From: JAAYDI01 sp052034005
Lineage (GTDB): Bacteria > Planctomycetota > Planctomycetia > Pirellulales > Pirellulaceae
Length of the DNA: 64,000 bases
Assembly: GCA_052034005.1 (NCBI GenBank)
Contig: JBPOJB010000016.1
Location: forward strand, 6,386 to 70,385
Reading direction: 5' to 3'
Shown here one piece after another: positions 57,848 through 64,000 of this stretch (positions are counted from its first letter, which is position 1; every line of letters starts with the position of its first letter). Under the pieces are notes generated by a model. That model saw only the letters and a list, made by a program, of their open reading frames with translations. It made no database searches and was not told the DNA's origin. Both the position numbers and the translations under genes were made by a program.

Positions 57848-58753
57848 TCACCGCAATTGGCCGGCCGTCTTCTCCACGAAGGCCAGACACGCGGCGACCT
57901 CCTCCACCAGCTGCGGAGACTCGTGCTCGTACTCGATCGCCATCACCCCCTGGAACTTCTGGCGCTTGAGCTCCTTCAAGACTTCACCGTACTCGGCGCG
58001 CCCCTGTCCCAGCGGCACGTCGCGCGCTTCGGGCTTGCCCCACTCGCCCACATCCTTCAGGTGCAACGTGATGATCCGGCCCGCCATCACCTGGAGACAC
58101 TCCACGGGCTTCAGACCCGAACGGACCCAGTGCCCGGTATCGCAGCAGGCCCCGATCCGCTTGCCGCGCCCCTGACAGGCTGCCATCACGTTGGCCGGGT
58201 CCCAGTAGCGGTAATCGGGCGATTTCGGATGGTTGTGGATGGCCAGGTTGATCGCGAATTCGTCGCACAGCTTCTCGATCATGTCGAGCGATTCGGGGGG
58301 CGGTTCGGACACGATCGTATGCGTCCCCATCTCCCGGGCGAATTCGAAGGCCTTGACCGCCGCGTCCCGATCGGCGCCCAGCCCGGCGTAATAGGTTGGC
58401 ATGTCGATCCCGCAGTCGGCCATCCGCTGCTTCATCTCCTTGCGCAGTTCGGGCGCGAGCGACTCGCCCGACTGCAGCTCGGGCCGCGCGCTGTCCAGCC
58501 TCAGGAAAAACGCGGGCTCCACGTGCCGCACGCCCAGCGCGGCGAGTTTCTCCAGCGTTTCGTAGAACGAAATGCCGCGGAACGTGTATTGCTGGACACT
58601 CACCTGCCAGCCGATCTGCTCCGCACTCGGGGTGCTCAATTGGACCTCGCCCATCCCCGCCGCCCATCGCGGGAAGAGCCCGGTCACCGTCGCGCCGGCC
58701 GCCAAAGCGCCCGCCGCCTGCAGAAACGCACGGCGATGTACGTTGCGTGTCAT
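57848..58753 (-). CDS. Tat-exported sugar-isomerase-like TIM barrel (paralog)
   Basis: This is a 301-residue protein. Tat signal NVHRRAFLQAAGALAAGATV. TIM-barrel units VSVQQYTFRGISFYETL, VRHVEPAFFLRL, DMPTYYAGLGADRD, LAIHNHPKSPDYRYWDP, RIGACCDTGHWVRSG, ITLHLKDVGEW, GVMAIEYEHESPQLVEEV. The HNHP and DTGH boxes match xylose-isomerase-like sugar enzymes. It probably acts with the next gene, possibly on the products of the GH2 enzyme, which is divergent. GGAG lies 10 bases before the start. Confidence 0.85.
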   Translation of the reverse strand: MTRNVHRRAFLQAAGALAAGATVTGLFPRWAAGMGEVQLSTPSAEQIGWQVSVQQYTFRGISFYETLEKLAALGVRHVEPAFFLRLDSARPELQSGESLAPELRKEMKQRMADCGIDMPTYYAGLGADRDAAVKAFEFAREMGTHTIVSEPPPESLDMIEKLCDEFAINLAIHNHPKSPDYRYWDPANVMAACQGRGKRIGACCDTGHWVRSGLKPVECLQVMAGRIITLHLKDVGEWGKPEARDVPLGQGRAEYGEVLKELKRQKFQGVMAIEYEHESPQLVEEVAACLAFVEKTAGQLR

Positions 58754-58993
58754 GGTGCTGATACTCCGTGGGTCTCGTGGAAAGAGGGAAACGGTCTCAG
58801 GCGTCGGGGTTCTGCTCCAAACCGGTCTCCCGTGGCCTGCCGCCTGATTTTCCACCAGGCGGAACCCGGATGCAAGCAGGTGGCGTCTTGCGGCGGGTGC
58901 CGCAGCAGGCCAGACTAGTCGGCAGCGTGTTCGCCAGTCGACCGTTCCCGCACGACCGGGAACCAACCCCCTGGAGAAAGGAAATTCTGAACC

Positions 58994-61801
58994 ATGAACC
59001 GGCGGCATCCACTTGCTCTGCTCCTCTGCTGTGCGGGACTCCTGACCGGCTCCTTGTCGGCCGGCGAGCCCACCTCGCGACCGGAGATCCCGCTGGCGGA
59101 ACATCCGCGTCCCGACTTCCAACGCCCGGCATGGCTGAACCTGAACGGCCGTTGGCAGTTCGAGTTCGACGGAGGGAACGTCGGGCTGCGGGAGCAGTGG
59201 TTCACGGCGCCCGAATCGTTTACTCGGCAGATCACGGTGCCGTTCCCGTGGGGCTCGCGCCTTTCGGGTGTCGACGACGAGGCGGACATCGGCTGGTACA
59301 GCCGCAGCATCACGGTGCCCGAGTCTTGGCAGGGCCAGCGGGTGTTTCTGGTGATCGGCGCCAGCGACTGGCACACGACGGCCTGGCTGGACGGACGGCA
59401 GTTGGGTCAGCACCAGGGCGGCTACACGCCATTCGCGTTCGACCTGACCCCGCATGTCCGTTTCGGCGCGCCGCAGTCACTCGTCGTGCGCGTCGATGAC
59501 ACGCCGCACCCGTTCAAACTGGAAGGGAAGCAGGGCTACGGGCGGGCCGCCGGGATCTGGCAGACCGTCTACCTGGAACGGCGGCCGGCCGTGGCGCTCG
59601 AGACGGTGCATTTCACACCAGACGTCGACGGCCGCCGGGTGGTGGTGGATGTCCGGTTGAGCACGGCGGCGCCCCGCGACCTGGCGCTCGAACTGCGGTT
59701 CAAACCGGAAGACCGCGCGGAGTCGGTCGTGCCGGTGACGATCCGGAAAGGCGCGGACAGCCGGCAGTTCGCCGTCCCGCTGGACCCTGTCCGGCGCTGG
59801 TCGCTGGAAGACCCCTACCTGTACGAAGTGACGGTAGTGCTCGAAGGCGCGGACGGCGGGGACGAACTGGCGACCTACTTCGGCATGCGCAAGATCAGCG
59901 TGGGGAAGCTCCCGGGCACGGATTACTCCTACGTGTTGCTCAACGACAAGCCGGTCTACCTGCAACTGGCGCTGGACCAGTCGTATCACCCCGAGGGCTA
60001 CTACACGTTCCCCAGCGACCAGTTCATGCGCGACGAAATCCTGCGCAGCCGTCAGATCGGCCTCAACGGCAACCGGATCCACATCAAGGTCGAGGTGCCG
60101 CGCAAACTGTACTGGGCCGACCGGCTGGGCGTCCTGATCATGGCGGACGTGCCCAACAGCTGGGGCCCGCCCGACGAACCCATGCGGCGTGAGACCGAGT
60201 ATGCGCTGCGCGGCATGGTCCAGCGCGACTACAACCACCCGTCGATCTTCTGCTGGGTCAACTTCAATGAAACCTGGGGCCTGCGCAGCGGCGACAAGGG
60301 CTATCTGCCCGAGACGCAGGCCTGGGTGGAGAGCGTCTACCACCTGACCAAGCAGTTGGACCCTTCCCGGCTGGTCGAGGACAACTCGGCCTGCAACTTC
60401 GACCATGTGGCGACGGACATCAACTCCTGGCACGCCTACCTGCCCGGCTACGAGTGGCAGAAAACGCTCGACCAGGTCTGCCGCGATACGCACCCCGGCT
60501 CCGGCTGGAACTTCGTGCCGGGACGCGCCCAGCAGGACCAGCCGCTGCTCAACAGCGAGTGTGGCAACGTGTGGGGCTATGAGGGGAGCACCGGGGATGT
60601 CGATTGGAGCTGGGACTACCACATCATGATGAACGAGTTCCGGCGCCATCCGAAGATCTGCGGGTGGCTCTACACCGAACATCATGACGTGATCAACGAG
60701 TGGAATGGCTACTACCGGTACGACCGGTCGGACAAACACACCGGGCTGGGCGACCTGGCGCCGGGCATGTCCCTGCGGGACCTGCACAGTCCCTTCTACA
60801 TCGCGGCCGATCGGGCGATGTGCCGCACCGTCCAGCCCGGCGCGCGGCTCGAGGTGCCCCTGTGCGCCTCGTTCATGACCGACGCGGATGTCGGCACGCC
60901 GTTGACATTGGAGATGGAACTGTACGGATGGGATGCGCTGGGCAACCGCCGCAGCTACTGGCAGTCCGCGCGCGACGTCCCGTACCAGCCCTGGTTGAAC
61001 CAGGACCTGGAGCCGATCGAACTGACAGCCCCCACGGAGCCGGCCCTGACCGTTCTGGCCCTGGCGCTGAAGGACGCCGGCGGCGCGGTCCTGCACCGGA
61101 ACTTCACGACCTACCTGGTCGAAGACGGGCCGGCCGCGCGGGACGAGATCGTCACCAACCATGCGCGCCGGCAGCGAATCCTGCGGTTCGCTCCCGGGAC
61201 GTTCCGCGACGCCCGGTGGTCACTTCGACAATGGAACGTGCTCGATGGCCTGAAGGTCAACGGCGCCGGGGCGGGGTACTTCGAGTACGCCGTCGAGTGG
61301 CCGCACGACCTGATGCTGGAGGACGTCGCCAGCGTGACGCTGCGGATGGAGGTCTCCGCCAAGCAGCTGTTCGGCAAGGATCGGGATGACCCGTTGCAGC
61401 GGGACGGCGACTTCATGCGCGGCGAGGGAACGCATGATCCCAGCAGCAACCCGAACGCGTATCCGATGACGGACGAGGAGCGGTTCCCCAGCGCAGTGCG
61501 CGTCCGCGTGATGGGCCAGGTGGCGGGCGTCTTCGAGCTGCCCGACGATCCGGCCGACCATCGCGGCATCCTGTCGTGGCACGCACAGGCGCGCGACCGG
61601 CACCTGCAGGAAGCGGGCTCCTACGGGTACCTGGTGGAGGCTTCGCTCCCGCGCGCAGCGGTCCAACAGGCCTCTGAGTCGCGGCAGCTGGTGATTCGGC
61701 TGGAGGTGGACGAGGCGTTGCCGGGCGGCCTGGCCGTCTACGGCCAACGCTTCGGCCGCTATCCGCTCGACCCGACGCTCATTTTCACGCTGCGGGAGTG
61801 A
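58994..61801 (+). CDS. Exported glycoside hydrolase family 2 (beta-galactosidase-like)
   Basis: This is a 935-residue protein with AAGGAAAT before the ATG. Signal peptide at 1-23. GH2 layout: sugar-binding jelly roll at about 50-200 (WLNLNGRWQFEFD, WYSRSITVPESWQGQRVFLVI, GYGRAAGIWQTVYLE), Ig-like domain to about 300, and the TIM barrel at about 310-560, with acid/base Glu426 (VNFNETWG) and nucleophile Glu522 (LNSECGNVWG). A C-terminal 370 residues of beta domains follow. The specificity (galactose, mannose or glucuronic acid) cannot be read off. It degrades polysaccharide or oligosaccharide outside the cytoplasm. Confidence 0.9.
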   Translation: MNRRHPLALLLCCAGLLTGSLSAGEPTSRPEIPLAEHPRPDFQRPAWLNLNGRWQFEFDGGNVGLREQWFTAPESFTRQITVPFPWGSRLSGVDDEADIGWYSRSITVPESWQGQRVFLVIGASDWHTTAWLDGRQLGQHQGGYTPFAFDLTPHVRFGAPQSLVVRVDDTPHPFKLEGKQGYGRAAGIWQTVYLERRPAVALETVHFTPDVDGRRVVVDVRLSTAAPRDLALELRFKPEDRAESVVPVTIRKGADSRQFAVPLDPVRRWSLEDPYLYEVTVVLEGADGGDELATYFGMRKISVGKLPGTDYSYVLLNDKPVYLQLALDQSYHPEGYYTFPSDQFMRDEILRSRQIGLNGNRIHIKVEVPRKLYWADRLGVLIMADVPNSWGPPDEPMRRETEYALRGMVQRDYNHPSIFCWVNFNETWGLRSGDKGYLPETQAWVESVYHLTKQLDPSRLVEDNSACNFDHVATDINSWHAYLPGYEWQKTLDQVCRDTHPGSGWNFVPGRAQQDQPLLNSECGNVWGYEGSTGDVDWSWDYHIMMNEFRRHPKICGWLYTEHHDVINEWNGYYRYDRSDKHTGLGDLAPGMSLRDLHSPFYIAADRAMCRTVQPGARLEVPLCASFMTDADVGTPLTLEMELYGWDALGNRRSYWQSARDVPYQPWLNQDLEPIELTAPTEPALTVLALALKDAGGAVLHRNFTTYLVEDGPAARDEIVTNHARRQRILRFAPGTFRDARWSLRQWNVLDGLKVNGAGAGYFEYAVEWPHDLMLEDVASVTLRMEVSAKQLFGKDRDDPLQRDGDFMRGEGTHDPSSNPNAYPMTDEERFPSAVRVRVMGQVAGVFELPDDPADHRGILSWHAQARDRHLQEAGSYGYLVEASLPRAAVQQASESRQLVIRLEVDEALPGGLAVYGQRFGRYPLDPTLIFTLRE

Positions 61802-61822
61802 CCCCCGGCCAGGCTGACCGCC

Positions 61823-61843
61823 CGGGCCTGGTGCACAGGCCCG
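61823..61843 (+). terminator. GC hairpin after the GH2 gene
   Basis: An 8-bp perfect stem CGGGCCTG / CAGGCCCG (loop GTGCA) 22 bp past the stop; no T-run, so its role as terminator is uncertain. Confidence 0.4.
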
Positions 61844-61933
61844 CCCGGCGGGCAGGGACCTGCGCGGACCAGCCCCGTCCCCAGCCGCAACCTGCGCTGA
61901 CCACACCAATGGCCCCCACGCCGCAGCTCTGGG

Positions 61934-61961
61934 TTGCTGGTGAACGAAGATCTGCTAGACT
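61934..61961 (+). promoter_or_regulatory. Candidate promoter of tRNA-Met
   Basis: TTGCTG at 61934-61939, a 16-bp spacer, TAGACT at 61956-61961. About 97 bp before the tRNA. Confidence 0.4.
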
Positions 61962-62058
61962 GGTCTAGGTTTCCATCAGCGGCCGGCCGATCCGAGCGCC
62001 GAAACAGACCGGGCGAAGGCCCGTGGACACTCGACGCACAGGAGGTTACCGGCCACGT

Positions 62059-62132
62059 GGCGGAGTAGCTCAGTTGGTCAGAGCAGCGGAATCATAATCC
62101 GCGTGTCGTGGGTTCGAGTCCCTCCTCCGCTA
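62059..62132 (+). tRNA. tRNA-Met (CAU), elongator-type
   Basis: 74 nt. Acceptor GGCGGAG/CUCCGCU (G1-U72 wobble), D-stem GCUC/GAGC, anticodon stem GCGGA/UCCGC with loop AUCAUAA, so anticodon CAU. The acceptor and stem match elongator Met rather than an initiator; a lysidine-modified Ile tRNA cannot be excluded from sequence alone. T-stem GUGGG/CCCUC has a U-U mismatch. CCA not encoded. Confidence 0.88.
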
Positions 62133-62143
62133 CTGGGCCATCT

Positions 62144-62395
62144 TCAAGGATGGCCACCACTTCCGAGAAACTCGTTTTCCCGCACTTTGTGAATGGTGCG
62201 GGTTTTCTTTTGCGAGTCGCCGCGAGTCGCAACGGGCGTTTGCGTCCCCAGTTTATCCCCAGTTTCGGCCGCCGCCGCGAAGTGGTCGCCGATCACCGTC
62301 AGGTAGTGCTTGTGCGCGACGGTCGGCGTGTTGAACTTGATTTGTGTTCTCGGCTTGAAATCGGTTCGGCCGGCAATGTAGACCCGGTCGTCAAC
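62144..62395 (-). pseudogene. C-terminal remnant of a tyrosine recombinase (integrase)
   Basis: 83 codons open on the minus strand without a start. The segment FNTPTVAHKHYLTVIGDHFA carries the nucleophile-Tyr context (HxxYL...H) and spacing of a phage-type integrase C-terminus, followed by a polar tail. The catalytic Arg/His boxes are missing. It lies 11 bp from the tRNA-Met 3' end, the place expected for an element's integrase. The frame is the same as the antitoxin gene, separated only by its TAG at 62396. Confidence 0.65.
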
Positions 62396-62914
62396 CTACG
62401 CGTCCTCACTCGGCGACGTGAAACCCGGCCACAGTTCCTCTGGAGCAACATCAAGAGCCTTCGCGATGCGAGCGACTGTCCGCCGCTGTGGACGGCATTG
62501 CCGATTCAACATGTTTGAAATCGCAGGCTGACCAACACCGATCATCTTCGCAAGCATCTGTTGATTGAGATCTCGCGCGTCCATCAGCCTGCGCAGGCGC
62601 TCCGCAAACGATTGCTCTTCCCTGTCCAACTCTTCAACTGCTTCTCGCATCTCGTCAGAGTGGGCCACTCCCAAGCGTTCTGACTGCTCTAAATCCATCC
62701 CCAACCTCCCCTCATGTGGATTCGGAAACAAAGCATCTGCCAGCGTCATAAGGGTTGATTCGCGGTCGTCGTCATCCGTCTCAGGATCGTTTACAACGTC
62801 GAGCAGTTCGCGAATACCGGCTTGCACTTCGTCGCTGCACTCCAAGTAAGCGCGCAGAAACTTAGTGCCTTGTAGTAGCTGTAGTTTGTTGATTTCTTGT
62901 TCGAGCGTGGCCAT
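62396..62914 (-). CDS. HTH-domain antitoxin (HigA-like)
   Basis: This is a 172-residue protein; GGGAG lies 7 bases before ATG 62914. The N-terminal half is acidic and helical (DEVQAGIRELLDVVNDPETDDDD). The C-terminal half is an XRE-type helix-turn-helix (MDARDLNQQMLAKMIGVGQP, AISNMLNRQC, RRTVARIAKALDVAPEEL) of the HigA class. It lies 53 bp downstream of the toxin-like gene, the toxin-first order of higBA. Likely binds the repeats upstream of the pair. Confidence 0.78.
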   Translation of the reverse strand: MATLEQEINKLQLLQGTKFLRAYLECSDEVQAGIRELLDVVNDPETDDDDRESTLMTLADALFPNPHEGRLGMDLEQSERLGVAHSDEMREAVEELDREEQSFAERLRRLMDARDLNQQMLAKMIGVGQPAISNMLNRQCRPQRRTVARIAKALDVAPEELWPGFTSPSEDA

Positions 62915-62967
62915 CCCTTTTCTCCCATGCAAAGGCTGCAGTACCATCGCCGCGCGCGATTCACTTG

Positions 62968-63390
62968 CTACGGATTGTCATAAAATCGTTCGAGAATCAG
63001 TTTTCGTCGCATCCTATAGTTAGCCAGTTGCGCTTTTGTAAAGTCATCGCGTTTCTTCTGAAGGACTGACACAACCCAAAGTGTGGGCAGTGGTCGACCC
63101 GCTTTCTTCGGATCAAAGAAGATAATCCGGAGGTTGTCACAGCCTCCAAGCGTGTCGTGGACTCGCAGTTCCCCAATTCGCAATTCCGGTAGGGCCTTGA
63201 TCCATGACCAGTCCAAGTCACACAGTTCACCCCCATCGCTTTCGTCCTGTCCTGTTGGCCAGAACCGCAACTTTAATGCGTGGCGACGCAGCTCAGCTCT
63301 GTCACGCGCCCGTGGAAGCCATCTGTGTGCCTCTTGAAACGCCCAACGTCCGGCCCGAACGAGGTAGTTCCCGGATAGGTTTTCGTCCAT
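62968..63390 (-). CDS. Candidate RelE/HigB-type toxin
   Basis: This is a 140-residue protein starting at ATG 63390 (MDENLSGNYLVRAGRWAFQ). The second half has the pattern of HigB/RelE-superfamily toxins: LRFWPTGQDESDGGELCDLD, LRVHDTLGGCDNLRIIFFDPK, PTLWVVSVLQKKRDDFTKAQL, YRMRRKLILERFYDNP, with a basic C-terminal surface. The inserted-looking segment around DLDWSWIKALPELRIGELR is unusual. It is first in the pair with the HTH antitoxin. It probably cleaves translated mRNA; not shown here. Confidence 0.72.
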   Translation of the reverse strand: MDENLSGNYLVRAGRWAFQEAHRWLPRARDRAELRRHALKLRFWPTGQDESDGGELCDLDWSWIKALPELRIGELRVHDTLGGCDNLRIIFFDPKKAGRPLPTLWVVSVLQKKRDDFTKAQLANYRMRRKLILERFYDNP

Positions 63391-64000
63391 ATCCGTCCAT
63401 CTCCGCTTCACAGAATGTCGTCCTTCAGGAGCAATAATATCACATATCTCCCCGCAGACAAGACCAATATCACATAATGTTGAAATAATTATCACATACA
63501 CAACCTCCCTCCACCTGCGTGGCCACTCAGACACCGTCCCTAACCTGTTACCTTGCTGACACTTGCGTGTTGAAACCCGATGAAAGCACTGTAATGTCGG
63601 CAGGTTGTGCGAATCCAGCCCGGCCGACTTGCTGCCGGCTCGTCGAGCCATTCCAGCGGGTCGATATGCTGCCGGTATCGTGGCGGCCCGGTGCGGATGG
63701 TTGGCGGGTCGGCCACGACCTGGTTTCAAGCGTCCCGCAATCGAGCCGGAATGTCAGTCGTCATCGCGCAGCAATTCCCGGCGTGGGGATTGATTGGACT
63801 CGTTTTCTTGCCACGGCATGGAAGGACGAGTGACCGGCACTGAACGCCGTGGAGGCAGAGGACTCAGAAGCAGACAGTCCCATTAAATCTACAAAAATCT
63901 CCGCCCCGATCCACGGGGCATCCGACGAGGTGAGAGCCCAGTGTCGTTGAGCGACTGGGTGTGCCTGATCCAAGAGGGATCGTGAAGAGCTTTGGCAGAT
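63391..64000. other. Island edge region up to the window end; promoter of the TA pair
   Basis: The first 110 bp hold the TA promoter and repeats listed next. The rest to 64000 is less GC-rich than the average of the window and has no gene I can support; a 70-residue minus-strand ORF ending at 63973 lacks recognisable features. Confidence 0.4.
63434..63498 (-). promoter_or_regulatory. TA-operon promoter with three operator-like direct repeats
   Basis: On the minus strand -35 TTGTCT (63456-63461), a 16-bp spacer and -10 TATTAT (63434-63439). Three repeats of AATATCACATA (read on plus) lie at 63436-63446, 63466-63476 and, with one mismatch, 63488-63498. The first covers the -10, the second sits just beyond the -35. 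Start-to-start distances are 30 and 22 bp. Confidence 0.7.

Noticed and set aside
63761..63973. 70-residue minus-strand ORF at the right edge
   Set aside because: No Shine-Dalgarno and no recognisable motif; composition does not separate it from chance.
63890..64000. Possible mobile-intron or insertion-sequence edge at the right end
   Set aside because: Some paired motifs (GATCC...GGATC) are present, but no conserved boundary or ORF; not enough to call.

Overview
The window is GC-rich, densely coded chromosomal DNA that looks planctomycete (phylum Planctomycetota). The evidence is the mix of families rather than a marker gene. There are beta-barrel outer-membrane proteins with Cys-rich N-terminal segments, a DUF1080-type sugar-binding hydrolase, Tat-exported sugar-isomerase-like TIM barrels, a protease with a dockerin-like tail, a UnbV/ASPIC-FG-GAP giant protein, a DUF6798-like membrane protein, and a bacterial microcompartment (BMC) locus of the Planctomycetes-Verrucomicrobia type. 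I cannot assign a genus.

Layout. 1-9.7 kb holds envelope and signalling genes: a beta-barrel-like protein cut by the window edge, a TPR protein, a response regulator fused to an anti-sigma-type ATPase, two exported proteins, a repeat-rich lipoprotein and a pore-like barrel. 9.7-10.6 kb has no gene and is packed with short repeats. 10.6-26.3 kb carries a double-STN-domain protein, a TPR/FG-GAP/UnbV protein, a serine protease translationally coupled to a tiny ORF, a porin, a KOW-like small-protein pair, a TIM-barrel/protease pair, tRNA-Val and a carbohydrate-active protein. 26.3-33.8 kb carries two TatA-like genes and an envelope operon: a TPR protein, ExbB, ExbD, and a TonB-like N-terminus fused to a terpene-cyclase-type toroid.

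34.2-41.0 kb is the BMC operon on the minus strand. Transcription order is phosphotransacylase PduL, two BMC-H shell proteins, acetate kinase, a BMC-P protein, a CoA-acylating aldehyde dehydrogenase, BMC-P, an unassigned RpiB-like protein, BMC-P, and a class II aldolase. In the characterised relatives the aldolase cleaves fuculose/rhamnulose-1-phosphate to lactaldehyde inside the shell. The dehydrogenase, PduL and AckA then convert aldehyde to acyl-CoA, acyl phosphate and acid plus ATP. Four of these proteins carry a short amphipathic helix that looks like an encapsulation peptide. A pair of 20-bp-spaced repeats lies in the promoter region.

41.4-49.6 kb is housekeeping: purN-ileS, an acidic protein, argC-argJ, and a Nudix hydrolase. 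49.5-61.8 kb has a membrane protein, a solute-binding lipoprotein, tRNA-Ala, PilZ and single-pass proteins, an apparently 5'-truncated GGDEF-EAL gene, two TIM-barrel proteins and a GH2 glycosidase. From tRNA-Met (62.1 kb) to the right edge the base composition shifts. This stretch holds a tyrosine-recombinase C-terminal remnant and a HigBA-like toxin-antitoxin pair with a well-formed promoter overlapped by direct repeats, so it is the likely remains of an element integrated at the tRNA gene.
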